From NCBI RefSeq assembly GCF_002995795.1, contig NZ_PVXN01000012.1, positions 62,001 to 126,000 on the forward strand: a stretch of 64,000 nucleotides of DNA, written 5' to 3'. This DNA is from Clostridium thermopalmarium DSM 5974 (lineage in GTDB: Bacteria; Bacillota; Clostridia; Clostridiales; Clostridiaceae). Both the position numbers and the translations under genes were made by a program. Shown here piece by piece: positions 36,499 to 45,160 of this stretch (positions are counted from its first letter, which is position 1; each line of letters opens with the position of its first letter). Below the pieces are notes generated by a model. The model ran no database searches. It had not been told where the DNA came from and worked only from the letters and a program-made list of their open reading frames with translations.

Positions 36499-37032
36499 TC
36501 AGCTTACCTCCTTAGGATTTAAATAAAATTTATTTTTCTTCTTTACATATATAAGTACCATTATAACTATATAGATAATTTTAACTAAACTTATAAAAGT
36601 TATACTTTTTATTGTAAAGCTTAAAACTGTTTTATTAAAAGTTGACTTAATATTTGATTTGAATTTTTTTATTCTAAATATGTTAGATAGTAAATTATAT
36701 ACAGTATTAGATATGCTATGAAGAATTCCATATAAAAGTGCTGTTATAAAGGCATCTTCTAGGCCATAGCATAAATCAATGTATAAACTTATGGAAGGTT
36801 TAAATATAGTATCATAAAAAAATTTACTGTGTAGTTTTTTCATAATATTTATATAAAAACTTTGAGAGTGAAAACCATTCATAGTATTGGTTGATTTATT
36901 ATGAAATCTTTTAGAATGAGATATTTTAAACCTATATAAATAAATGTTAATAGTATTATTTTTATATTCAAAAGTTATATATATAGGAAGTGGAATAAAA
37001 AAAATCAAGCCTATAATAAGTAACCAAATCAC
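36499..37032 (-). CDS. DUF2953 membrane-associated protein (YtfI-like)
   Basis: The 177-residue protein has an N-terminal helix (VIWLLIIGLIFFIPLPIYITFEY) and a C-terminal hydrophobic helix near residues 145-170. The frame opens at 37074, but TTTGGAGGAGTATTT precedes GTG 37032, which places the hydrophobic helix at the true N-terminus. Proteins of this family accompany gerW/ytfJ, so a sporulation role is likely but the biochemical function is unknown. Confidence 0.82.
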   Translation of the reverse strand: MIWLLIIGLIFFIPLPIYITFEYKNNTINIYLYRFKISHSKRFHNKSTNTMNGFHSQSFYINIMKKLHSKFFYDTIFKPSISLYIDLCYGLEDAFITALLYGILHSISNTVYNLLSNIFRIKKFKSNIKSTFNKTVLSFTIKSITFISLVKIIYIVIMVLIYVKKKNKFYLNPKEVS

Positions 37033-37233
37033 AAATACTCCTCCAAATTTCTTTATAATCATTATTATTACCAATATTTACTGATAATATGAATTTTTAT
37101 AAAAACAAATAAAATATTTTAGTTTACATATATTTTATTATGTAAATTTAGATAAAATGTAAACCGGAAAAAGTTTCTTGATTATTAATATAAAATTATG
37201 AAAAAAATAAATATAAAGAGAGGTGAACCAAAT

Positions 37234-38355
37234 ATGAAAAACAAAACTAAGTTCTGTTTAGTAGCATGTTTACTTATATTGTTTAATATAATTTTTGCAT
37301 ATAAAGTAGAGGCTAAATCGAAAAGATTATATGTTGATGCTAGAAGTGCAATAGCTATGAGCAGCAAGTCTAAAGCTGTGTTATATGAAAAAAATTCTGA
37401 TATGTTAATACCAATAGCTAGTACTACAAAAATTATGACCTCTTTGATAGCACTGAAATATGGAAATTTAGACATGAAAATAGAAATATCAGAGAAGGCA
37501 GCTAATATTCATGGATCTCAGGTAGGATATAAAAAAGGAGAAATTATAACTCTAAGAGAATTACTTTATGGTCTTATGTTAAGATCTGGTAATGATGCTG
37601 CAATAGCCATTGCTGAAGGGATAAGTGGAAGTGTAAATGAATTTTTAAAATTAATGAATGAATATGCATTGCAGATAGGTGCTATTAATACGCATTTTGA
37701 ATCTCCTCATGGACTTGATAGCCAATATCATTATTCAACTGCATATGATTTAGCTTTAATTACATCGAAAGCTAAGGAAAATGAAATTTTCAATAAAATT
37801 GTAAGTTCTAAATATGTAGATGCAAATGAATATGGATTCACACGAAGTTATCATAATATTAATAAGATACTATATCAAATTCCAAATGCAAATGGAGTTA
37901 AAACAGGATATACAGGTGGTGCAGGAAAGTGCTTAGTTTCATCTATACATGATGAAAAGGATGATATAATTATAGTAGTTCTTAATAGCAATAAACGATG
38001 GGACGAAACAAAAAAAATTTATGATCATATTAAACAAAATTTTAAATTTAAACAAATTGCGACTAAAGGAGAAACAATAGATAATATAGTCTGTGATAGA
38101 AATAAAAACATAAAGTTAATCTCAAGTGAAGATGTAATAATTCCGGTAGCATTAGAAGAAAATCTAGAAACAAAAGTTATAAAACCAACTAATATACCAC
38201 GAAAGATTAATTCTGGGACTCCACTTGGAAGACTGTGTATTTATAAAAATGGAAGTTTAGTTAAAACTACTGTATTGATAAGTAAAGATAATATAGATAC
38301 TAAAATTCATAAAAATATTAAGGAAATTATAAAAAAATTTTTAAAAAGAAGCTAA
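37234..38355 (+). CDS. D-alanyl-D-alanine carboxypeptidase (DacB/S11 family)
   Basis: A second exported carboxypeptidase, 373 residues. The signal peptide spans about residues 1-26. Motifs are SxxK in PIASTTKIMTSLIAL near residue 57, SGN in RSGNDAAIAIAEG near 117, and KTG in GVKTGYTGGAGKC near 222. It lacks close similarity in its C-terminal portion to the first copy at 32.3 kb. ATG 37234 follows AGAGAGGTGAACC, while the in-frame ATG 37198 has no site. The neighbourhood of gerW suggests a spore-cortex or mother-cell role by analogy with DacB. Confidence 0.88.
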   Translation: MKNKTKFCLVACLLILFNIIFAYKVEAKSKRLYVDARSAIAMSSKSKAVLYEKNSDMLIPIASTTKIMTSLIALKYGNLDMKIEISEKAANIHGSQVGYKKGEIITLRELLYGLMLRSGNDAAIAIAEGISGSVNEFLKLMNEYALQIGAINTHFESPHGLDSQYHYSTAYDLALITSKAKENEIFNKIVSSKYVDANEYGFTRSYHNINKILYQIPNANGVKTGYTGGAGKCLVSSIHDEKDDIIIVVLNSNKRWDETKKIYDHIKQNFKFKQIATKGETIDNIVCDRNKNIKLISSEDVIIPVALEENLETKVIKPTNIPRKINSGTPLGRLCIYKNGSLVKTTVLISKDNIDTKIHKNIKEIIKKFLKRS

Positions 38356-38371
38356 GGCTTCTTTTTTTATT
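38343..38371 (+). terminator. Intrinsic terminator with stop codon in its loop
   Basis: AAAAAGAAGC and GCTTCTTTTT close a TAAG tetraloop that contains the upstream gene's TAA stop. Confidence 0.82.
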
Positions 38372-38417
38372 TTATATGCTAATATTATCTAGAAAAAATG
38401 TAAGTTAGATGTATTTT

Positions 38418-38446
38418 TTACTTAATAAAATAATATAAATTATAGT
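38418..38446 (+). promoter_or_regulatory. Possible promoter for the 66-residue protein
   Basis: TTACTT and TATAGT are spaced by 17 bases, 27 bases before the start codon. Confidence 0.4.
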
Positions 38447-38472
38447 GTATTATATTGAGTGGGGGTAATTTA

Positions 38473-38673
38473 ATGATAATAACATTAAATTATAAGGATA
38501 ATAGAAAAGAAGTACTAAATGAAGAAGAGGCTAAAAAAGCTATTGAAAGTATTAATTATTTAAAGCTTATAAAATATTTTATGGCATCTAAAAAAATTGA
38601 AAAAGTTAATATAAAAGCGCTAAATAAAGAAATACGAATAGATGAACTTAAGTCTATTGAAGTTTTATTATAA
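38473..38673 (+). CDS. Unrecognised 66-residue protein
   Basis: The small charged protein MIITLNYKDNRKEVLNEEEA... has alternating beta-helix-beta character and no Cys or membrane helix. GAGTGGGGGTAAT lies at good spacing before ATG 38473, and a strong terminator follows, so it appears to be a genuine single-gene unit. An in-frame TTG at 38455 would overlap the ribosome binding site. No family was recognised. Confidence 0.65.
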   Translation: MIITLNYKDNRKEVLNEEEAKKAIESINYLKLIKYFMASKKIEKVNIKALNKEIRIDELKSIEVLL

Positions 38674-38686
38674 ATAAAGCACCACT

Positions 38687-38729
38687 AAAAAATATAAGTC
38701 TTAGTATAATTAAGACTTATATTTTTTTA
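38687..38729 (+). terminator. Intrinsic terminator
   Basis: AAATATAAGTCTTA pairs with TAAGACTTATATTT, followed by a T run. Confidence 0.88.
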
Positions 38730-38859
38730 TGTGTTTTTATTATATTCTCAATAAGTTGAAGAAGATTTTCCATGTTGCTTAATTTTATAGATAATAGTGT
38801 AACAAAAGGATAGCAAGTAAAATATTTTATTAGTATAGTTGTTAATAGGAGGCATTAGG

Positions 38860-39843
38860 ATGAAATATGAGATCATTGATTGTATAGATGCCGGAAGTGA
38901 ATATTGTCCTTGCCATTTAGCTGAAACAGGGGACTGTATTCTATGTTCGGAACTTAATAGTAAGACCTTTTGCGACTGTATAAACTGGAAAGGGACTTGT
39001 ATATATCAAGAATATATATGGAATGGAAATAAAGCTAAAAACGGAAGAAAGCATTATCTATGCAACATAGTTGATAAGAAAAAAATTGATAATAAATTGA
39101 TAATACTTACTATTAAAGTTCCATATGATTTAAGCCAATCTTTAGTGCGCCCTGGAAGTTTTGTATTTTTGAGAAATCCTTCCTGTGAAGAATACTTTAA
39201 TGCTCCAATCTCAATTATGGACATAGATACTCTCAACAATACAATAACAGTAGCTATAGAAGTTGTTGCATCCAAAACTAAGAAAATAGATGAATTAAAT
39301 AAGAATCAAGATATTTTAGTAAAGGCTCCTTATTGGAATGGTGTTCTAGGAGTACGGCATATATTGAATGCAAAAAAAGGAAATTCTATAATTATAGCAA
39401 GAGCTATAGGACTAGCACCAATGATACCGATTATGAAAAAACTCTGTGCTAATGACAATAACGTTACATTGATTTTAGACAAGGCTGAGTATAATGAGAA
39501 CTTTGTAGAAGATTATATTAAATTATATAATGTAAAAGTTATAGAATGCTCTACTTTTAATTGCGGAGAGCTGACAAATGATTTAAAGAAAATATTACAA
39601 AATATAGTGAATAAATATGATATTAATTTAATACATTGTTCTGGAGCTGATATTCTTATATATAAAGTTATGGAGTACTTGGGAGATGACTTCAATTATT
39701 CCTGCTGTAATAATGCAAAGATGTGTTGTGGTGAAGGAGTATGTGGAGCGTGTACGGCAAGATTTAAAGGACATATAGTTAAAAGGCTATGTAAATTACA
39801 AGTTGATCCTAAGTATATTTTTGAAGGGAGGAGACTAATATGA
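38860..39843 (+). CDS. PyrK-like FAD/NAD-binding and [2Fe-2S] electron-transfer protein
   Basis: The 327-residue protein resembles sulfide/dihydroorotate dehydrogenase electron-transfer subunits. A Cys-rich N-terminus (CPCHLAETGDCILC, then FCDC and CIYQE, about residues 14-50) precedes a ferredoxin-reductase-like FAD domain (RPGSFVFLRNP) and NAD domain (ARAIGLAPMIPIMKKL). A C-terminal [2Fe-2S] cluster motif, CCNNAKMCCGEGVCGACT, follows. No pyrD is adjacent; the next gene is a second flavoprotein overlapping by four bases, so electrons may pass between them. ATG 38860 follows TAGGAGGCATT. Confidence 0.8.
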   Translation: MKYEIIDCIDAGSEYCPCHLAETGDCILCSELNSKTFCDCINWKGTCIYQEYIWNGNKAKNGRKHYLCNIVDKKKIDNKLIILTIKVPYDLSQSLVRPGSFVFLRNPSCEEYFNAPISIMDIDTLNNTITVAIEVVASKTKKIDELNKNQDILVKAPYWNGVLGVRHILNAKKGNSIIIARAIGLAPMIPIMKKLCANDNNVTLILDKAEYNENFVEDYIKLYNVKVIECSTFNCGELTNDLKKILQNIVNKYDINLIHCSGADILIYKVMEYLGDDFNYSCCNNAKMCCGEGVCGACTARFKGHIVKRLCKLQVDPKYIFEGRRLI

Positions 39844-41117
39844 AGGTTATTATAATAGGCGGAGGTTGGGCAGGATGTGCAGCAGCCATAACTGCTAAAA
39901 AAGCTGGAGCTCAAGTAGTATTATACGAAAAGACTGATATGATATTAGGACTTGGAAATGTTGGCGGAATAATGAGGAATAATGGGAGATACACGGCTAG
40001 CGAAGAATTAATAGCACTTGGAGCTGGTGATTTAATAAATATAACAGATAAAAATAGCAGACATAAAAATATAAATTTTCCAGGACATGAACATGCCTGG
40101 TTATATGATGTTAATAGAATAGAAGCAGAAGTTAGAAAATACCTAGAAGACATGAATATAGAATTAAAGCTTATATCTAGAGTTATAAATGTAAAAAAAG
40201 AAAATAATAAAATTATAGGCATATATACAAGTGATGGAAACTATGAGGAAGGTGATGTGTTCATAGAAACTACAGGAACAACAGGACCTATGGGCAATTG
40301 TTTAAGATATGGAAATGGATGCTCTATGTGCGTTTTAAGATGTCCTTCATTTGGTCCAAGAATAAGCATAAGCCAAAGAGCTGGAATTGAGGATTTAAGA
40401 GGAGAAAGAGCAGATGAGGTATACGGAGCATTTAGTGGTTCTTGTAAACTATGTAAAGAAAGTATAGATAAAGAAATAGTTGATGAATTGGAGGAAAAAG
40501 GAGTAGTAGTATTAAAGGTTCCTGAAGAAGATGTTAATTTAGATAAACTAAAAATAAAAGTTTGCCAGCAATATGCTTTAAAAGAATTTGCTGAAAATGT
40601 AGTATTATTAGACACAGGACATGTAAAGTTAATGACATCTTATTATCCATTGGAAAAGTTAAGAAAAATTAAAGGATTAGAACATGTAAAATATATAGAT
40701 CCGTATGCTGGTGGCAAAGGGAATTCAATAAGGTACTTGGCAATTACTCCTAGAGATAATACTATGAAAGTAAAGGGTATAGATAACTTATTCTGTGGAG
40801 GGGAAAAGGCAGGTCTATTTGTAGGACATACAGAAGCAATATGTACAGGTTCTCTTGCTGGACATAATGCTGCTAGATATGCAGCAGGTAAAAAACTACT
40901 AAGCTTACCAAATGAAACTGTCATTGGTGACATTATAGATTTTTCAAATAAGAGATTTTTAGAAGATAAGGATAGAAAGAGTAGATTTACTTTTGCAGGT
41001 TCAATATATTTTGATAGAATGAAACAGTTAGGATTATATACAATTGATAAAGATAAAATTAAAGATAGAATTAAAAAACTTGGGTTAGAAAATGTATTTA
41101 CAAAAAAATTAGTATAA
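39840..41117 (+). CDS. FAD-dependent oxidoreductase (MnmG/TrmFO-like fold)
   Basis: The 425-residue flavoprotein begins with the dinucleotide-binding motif VIIIGGGWAGCAAAITAKKAG. A C-terminal block, GIDNLFCGGEKAGLFVGHTEAICTGSLAGHNAARYA, resembles the end of GidA/TrmFO proteins. A central Cys cluster (GCSMCVLRCPSF and GSCKLCKES) could bind metal or an Fe-S cluster. It overlaps the PyrK-like gene by ATGA, so the two probably form one complex. The substrate is unknown; TrmFO itself is a possibility but length and Cys cluster differ. Confidence 0.78.
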   Translation: MKVIIIGGGWAGCAAAITAKKAGAQVVLYEKTDMILGLGNVGGIMRNNGRYTASEELIALGAGDLINITDKNSRHKNINFPGHEHAWLYDVNRIEAEVRKYLEDMNIELKLISRVINVKKENNKIIGIYTSDGNYEEGDVFIETTGTTGPMGNCLRYGNGCSMCVLRCPSFGPRISISQRAGIEDLRGERADEVYGAFSGSCKLCKESIDKEIVDELEEKGVVVLKVPEEDVNLDKLKIKVCQQYALKEFAENVVLLDTGHVKLMTSYYPLEKLRKIKGLEHVKYIDPYAGGKGNSIRYLAITPRDNTMKVKGIDNLFCGGEKAGLFVGHTEAICTGSLAGHNAARYAAGKKLLSLPNETVIGDIIDFSNKRFLEDKDRKSRFTFAGSIYFDRMKQLGLYTIDKDKIKDRIKKLGLENVFTKKLV

Positions 41118-41156
41118 AAATAATAAAAAAAGCTCGATTTCGTATAAGTTGAGTTC

Positions 41157-41193
41157 AGGCTGTTGATAAACACATTTTGTCAACAGCCTTTTT
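41157..41193 (+). terminator. Intrinsic terminator after the oxidoreductase pair
   Basis: GGCTGTTGA and TCAACAGCC flank a 13-base loop, followed by TTTTTAT. Confidence 0.85.
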
Positions 41194-41289
41194 ATATTTA
41201 TTCTAAAAATAATGGTATCCAGTGGTAGATCCGAGCCTAGGAGTTTTTTACTGCTTGTTTAAATTTTTTAGAACTAGCAAATAAATTTA

Positions 41290-41478
41290 AAAGCTGATGA
41301 AAGCACTAGGTATAAAAGAATAGTAAAGGCTGGCGGAACTAAAAGTCTAAAAAAAATTGAACATGATAAAAAAGTATTTAAAATAGTTCTTTATGATTAT
41401 GTAATAAATGTAAATAGAAATATAAAAGAAGTTTTACAAGATGTTAAAGAAGTTATTAAAAGTAATGGAGCAGCATAA
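41290..41478 (+). pseudogene. Fragment of an unrecognised, probably phage, protein
   Basis: An open frame of 62 codons with no start codon encodes KADESTRYKRIVKAGG..., followed by a Val/Lys-rich helical C-terminus ending VIKSNGAA. The absence of an initiator and its location in the prophage scar suggest the 3' remnant of a larger gene. Confidence 0.5.
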
Positions 41479-41545
41479 ATGGAAAATGTCTAAGGAAAAT
41501 AGAGTTACAGTGCTATATTCTCCTTAGACAATCAATTGAAATTAA

Positions 41546-41824
41546 TTAATCCGCACTGGTATAACCAGCTATACAGTGAATATGACTGTTTTCAAGTTTT
41601 ACTCTAGTTTCAAAATAGTGATAATGAAGTCCATTAGGCAGCATTATTGCTGGACCTGTTCTGGTTTCATAATCATGGTCATGCTCGTGGTTATAGGTTG
41701 TTTCGCCTTTCATGGAATGAGTATGAGGTACTCTGCTTGGTGCTTTGGATGTAACTCCGCCATAATGATGAATGTGACCATGATTGTATGTTGTTGTGCC
41801 TGAGTAACTATGAGAATGTTCCAC
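41546..41824 (-). CDS. YmaF-family His-rich protein
   Basis: The 92-residue protein contains repeated His-rich segments (HSHSYSGTTTYNHGHIHHYGG, HTHSMKGETTYNHEHDHDYETRTG, HYHYFE, HIHCIAGYT), the pattern of the YmaF family. Revcomp sequence shows AGGAATC with GGAGG before the start at 41824. The His/Asp density suggests metal binding, but the function of YmaF is unestablished. It lies inside phage remnants, where YmaF proteins are sometimes carried as cargo or structural accessory genes. Confidence 0.72.
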   Translation of the reverse strand: MEHSHSYSGTTTYNHGHIHHYGGVTSKAPSRVPHTHSMKGETTYNHEHDHDYETRTGPAIMLPNGLHYHYFETRVKLENSHIHCIAGYTSAD

Positions 41825-41901
41825 TATGATTCCTCCAAAAATTTCTATGCATTAACAATATATGTATAATTTAGTGATATTGTTACGCTAAGATTTTAGT
41901 A

Positions 41902-42027
41902 ATGATTACTGTAACTGTTGGAAGTGGAGCTAAAGACATATATAGAAACTATCTTAGAAAAAATAATGATACAGAACTTGCGTTCAACAGAATGTGTTTA
42001 AATGTATTAAACAAAATAGAACCATAA
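41902..42027 (+). pseudogene. 41-residue ORF remnant
   Basis: A short frame, MITVTVGSGAKDIYRNYLRKNNDTE..., ends before a weak AAAGAG/CTCTTT hairpin. The segment looks like part of a phage or regulatory protein but is too short to assign, and no convincing ribosome binding site precedes it. Confidence 0.35.
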
Positions 42028-42096
42028 AAAGGTCAAACATTAAATTAAAGAGTTATTAGGCTCTTTTTTATATACAAACAATATGAGGTGGTGGCA

Positions 42097-42488
42097 ATGT
42101 AGAATAACAAATATAAGAGGACTAGATAAAAATGAAATTAGAGCTGAGTATGAAACTGGCAATTATACATTTAAGAAACCAGATGAGAAGTTTAATATTA
42201 GTGAAGGCACTATAAAATTATAGGCAAAGAGAGATAAATACAATGGAGGCCCGTGAATTAAATACAACCGTAAAAAAAGTTGCAACCAAGGCTGAAAAAG
42301 TTGCAACTAAAAATATAAGTAAGAATAATATAAATAAAGAGCCTGAGCTTAAAGCAGTTATCGAGTTGGAGAATTCGGAATTGACTGATAAGCAAAGGCT
42401 CTTTTGCATTTACTACGTAAGTAATCCCAATATATTCAAATGGATTAGAAATAACCTTAGAAGCAATAATAAGAGTATATATGTATAA
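42097..42488 (+). pseudogene. terS: Phage terminase small subunit, disrupted
   Basis: In different frames the sequence reads NNKYKRTR, then EIRAEYETGNYTFKKPDEKFNISEGTIKL, then AKRDKYNGGP, then KVATKAEKVATK, then ELTDKQRLFCIYYVSNPNIFKW. These are successive pieces of a PBSX/P27-type terminase small subunit (N-terminal HTH, basic linker, LTDKQRLFCIYY signature). A TAG directly follows the ATG, another stop falls after TIKL, and at least one frameshift lies near 42123 and one around 42240. The 3' part is also cut short, so it is non-functional. Confidence 0.72.
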
Positions 42489-42689
42489 ACGAAGTTGAAG
42501 GACAAATAGATGAACAAACTTTTACATATATTGAGTATTGGACAAATTCAACTATGGATAGATATAAGTTTCAAGGTTCGTATAATGGTTCTATGATTTC
42601 AGAAGAACATATTAATTATACTATTGGAGAAGTATCATTTATTGGATTTGCTAATAACTCTCTTAAGAAAAGTGACTTAAGTAGATAAA
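42489..42689 (+). pseudogene. Unassigned phage-like fragment
   Basis: An open frame without initiator encodes NEVEGQIDEQTFTYIEYW... and a beta-rich sequence ending FIGFANNSLKKSDLSR. It directly follows the broken terminase gene. It may derive from a structural or accessory gene; no family was recognised. Confidence 0.4.
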
Positions 42690-42704
42690 ACAAAGTGACT
42701 TATT

Positions 42705-42845
42705 ATGATAAGGTTAAAATATGAAGTAGATATGTTCGATATTTGTGATAATTGTAATTGGCAAAATAGTGGGCCTAGAGAAACAGAGAATAGTCCAGTA
42801 GGGCCAAAAATAAAAATAGACATTTACCAACTTATTTTTATATAG
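42705..42845 (+). pseudogene. 46-residue Cys-containing remnant
   Basis: The frame MIRLKYEVDMFDICDNCNWQNSGPRETENSPVGPK... resembles part of small CPCC-type zinc proteins (ICxxCNW segment), but is far shorter. It has no convincing ribosome binding site and is probably the remains of a small phage-borne or mobile gene. Confidence 0.35.
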
Positions 42846-42988
42846 ACTAAGTTTTACATTTGAGAATTAATTTAATATTATCAATTATGAAATTTTATAT
42901 TATTTAGCAACATATATTTAATTTTATTGCAAAATAATAACATATAAATACTTATTATATAAAAGACAATGAGAAAGGGGAAGAATTT

Positions 42989-44317
42989 ATGAAAATAGTT
43001 GTTATAGGTTGTACACATGCTGGAACAGCAGCTATATTAAATACTGCAAATTTATATCCATATGCTGAAATAACTGTTTATGAAAAAAATGATAATATAT
43101 CATTTTTATCCTGTGGAATTGCTCTATATATAGCAGGTGTAGTAAAAGACCGTCAAGGCTTATTTTATTGTTCACCAGACAAATTAGAAGAATTAGGTGT
43201 AAAAACTAAAATGATGCATGAAGTATTAGATATAGACATAAATAATAAAGAAATTAAGGTAAAGAATTTAAAAGATAACAATATTTTTAAAGATAATTTT
43301 GATAAGCTAATAATTACAACAGGATCATGGCCAATAATGCCTAGAATTGAAGGAATTGATTTAGAAAATATTCTTTTATCAAAAAACTTTTACCATTCTA
43401 ATACAATAATTGAAAAAGCCAAGGATGCGAAAAACATAATAGTAGTAGGTGCAGGATATATTGGAGTTGAGTTAGCAGAGGCTTTTGAGTCGAATGGTAA
43501 AAATGTAACACTTATAGATGCTCAAGATAGAATTTTAAGTAAATATTTGGATAAAGAATTTACTGATATGGCTGAAGAAGTTTTTAGGGAACATTCAATA
43601 AAATTAGCCTTAGGAGAAACAGTTAAAAAATTTGAGGAAAAAAATAAAAAGGTTTCAAGAGTAATTACAAATAAGAACGAATATGAAACTGATTTAGTTA
43701 TACTATGTATTGGATTCAAGCCTAATACAGATATGCTTAAAGGTAAAATTGATATGCTAGATAACGGAGCAATTATAATAGATGAATATATGAGAACTAG
43801 TAATAAAGATGTATTCGCAGCTGGAGACAATTGCGCTGTATTATATAACCCTACAGGAACATATGAATATATTCCTTTAGCAACTAATGCAGTTCGTATG
43901 GGAACATTAGTTGCTAGGAACTTAATTAAACCAACCACAAAGTATATCGGAACTCAAGGTACTTCTGGAATTAAGATATATGATTATAATATTGCTTCAA
44001 CAGGCTTAACAGAATATTCAGCTAAGCTTAAGGGAATAAAAGTTAAAGAAGTAACAGTTGAAGATAGTTATCGCCCTGAATTTATGCCTACTCACGATAA
44101 TGTAAAATTAAAGATAGTTTATTCAGAGGACTCAAGAATAATCCTAGGAGCTCAGATAATATCCAAGGTAGATTTAACTCAAGCTATAAATACTATATCT
44201 GTATGTATCCAAAGAAAAATAACAATAGATGAATTAGCATTTATAGACTTCTTTTTCCAGCCTCATTATAATAAGCCATGGAACTTGTTAAATCAAGCTG
44301 GATTAAATGCCAATTAG
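42989..44317 (+). CDS. nox: NADH oxidase / CoA-disulfide reductase family flavoprotein
   Basis: The 442-residue pyridine-nucleotide-disulfide oxidoreductase begins KIVVIGCTHAGTAAI (FAD-binding Gly motif in this family). The single redox-active Cys lies in SFLSCGIALYIAG near residue 42, as in H2O-forming NADH oxidases. The NADH motif is VVGAGYIGVELAEAFESNG near 151-169, the second FAD motif is RTSNKDVFAAGDNCAV, and a C-terminal dimerisation domain follows. It probably detoxifies oxygen or recycles NADH. AAAGGGGAAG precedes ATG 42989, and a terminator makes it monocistronic. Confidence 0.88.
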   Translation: MKIVVIGCTHAGTAAILNTANLYPYAEITVYEKNDNISFLSCGIALYIAGVVKDRQGLFYCSPDKLEELGVKTKMMHEVLDIDINNKEIKVKNLKDNNIFKDNFDKLIITTGSWPIMPRIEGIDLENILLSKNFYHSNTIIEKAKDAKNIIVVGAGYIGVELAEAFESNGKNVTLIDAQDRILSKYLDKEFTDMAEEVFREHSIKLALGETVKKFEEKNKKVSRVITNKNEYETDLVILCIGFKPNTDMLKGKIDMLDNGAIIIDEYMRTSNKDVFAAGDNCAVLYNPTGTYEYIPLATNAVRMGTLVARNLIKPTTKYIGTQGTSGIKIYDYNIASTGLTEYSAKLKGIKVKEVTVEDSYRPEFMPTHDNVKLKIVYSEDSRIILGAQIISKVDLTQAINTISVCIQRKITIDELAFIDFFFQPHYNKPWNLLNQAGLNAN

Positions 44318-44330
44318 TATGAAATAGGGT

Positions 44331-44367
44331 AAAAAGTATACATAATATTTATTATGTATACTTTTTA
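44331..44367 (+). terminator. Intrinsic terminator after nox
   Basis: AAAAAGTATACATAATA pairs with the TTATGTATACTTTTT arm around a short loop. Confidence 0.85.
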
Positions 44368-44484
44368 AATTGTAAACAAATACTTCCGAAAATTTAAAAT
44401 AATTATATGTAATCATTAAACTAATTACACGCATATAGTACTTATATAAAAATAAAAAATCTAGGGGGAATAAACATAGTTAAT

Positions 44485-45153
44485 ATGCTCTTAGGAATAA
44501 TAACTTATATCGCTATTTCTATATTCATAATGATTATTATATACAATCAAAAAAATATTATAGAAAAGTTTCTTATAAATCTTATATTTTTAATGATAGG
44601 AACTATTAGTGCATTAGCAGAATTATATATAGCTATACATGTTCCTAAAAATGAAGAAATTGTTTATCTCAAAAAGCCAATTATTTTTAGCGTATTATTT
44701 ATTTCTCTATTGCTTATGTTGATGCTGCATAACATGTATTATATATGGAAGGAAATAAATTCATTAGAAAATACTCACGTAAAGTGGCAGAAATTAATGT
44801 ATAATAATAGATTTCTTTTCTTCATTGCTAGTATAACTATATCAATTTCTATAGTGATTTTTGCTTATGGATTTCTTTATTACATAATTAACAATCTTCC
44901 ACCTGATATTATTTCTGATTTAAATGGTAATTTCATGGATGATGGAGGAAAAAAGAGTCTTGTTGATTGTATATATTTTAGTGGAGTTACTTTTTTTACT
45001 GTAGGTTATGGAGATATGATTCCAAAAGGAGTATTTTTATGTATCTTAGTGTTGCTAGAAATGGTTACTTCTTATATATTGAGCATTATTTCCATACCCA
45101 TATTACTATCTATACTTGTAGGAAGACAAGAAAATATGTACATCAAAAAATAA
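44485..45153 (+). CDS. Two-pore-type potassium channel family protein
   Basis: The 222-residue membrane protein has about five hydrophobic segments. The last pair flanks a pore loop with the potassium selectivity filter TVGYGD near residues 172-177. There is no cytoplasmic RCK domain. GGGGGAA lies 16 bases before ATG 44485, which is long; an in-frame ATA at 44476 sits at ideal spacing, so an unusual AUA start or a mutated ATG is possible. It is convergent with the RNA methyltransferase gene. Confidence 0.85.
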   Translation: MLLGIITYIAISIFIMIIIYNQKNIIEKFLINLIFLMIGTISALAELYIAIHVPKNEEIVYLKKPIIFSVLFISLLLMLMLHNMYYIWKEINSLENTHVKWQKLMYNNRFLFFIASITISISIVIFAYGFLYYIINNLPPDIISDLNGNFMDDGGKKSLVDCIYFSGVTFFTVGYGDMIPKGVFLCILVLLEMVTSYILSIISIPILLSILVGRQENMYIKK

Positions 45154-45160
45154 AATATAT

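Larger units (their letters stand above)
41118..42988. other. Decayed prophage/mobile region
   Basis: Nearly 1.9 kb lacks normal genes. It contains the terminator of the oxidoreductase pair, several short ORF remnants, an intact YmaF-family ORF on the minus strand and a disrupted phage terminase small subunit. The stretch 42846-42988 before the NADH oxidase gene holds only AT-rich sequence that should include that gene's promoter. Confidence 0.75.

Noticed and set aside
40643-41173. 176-codon open frame on the minus strand opposite the FAD oxidoreductase
   Set aside because: It is the antisense of a gene with clear flavoprotein motifs, encodes an unlikely Ser/Phe-rich hydrophobic sequence and has no ribosome binding site.
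41576-41803. 75-codon plus-strand frame opposite the YmaF gene
   Set aside because: The minus-strand frame has the repeated His motifs and a ribosome binding site; this one is Cys/Met-rich noise.
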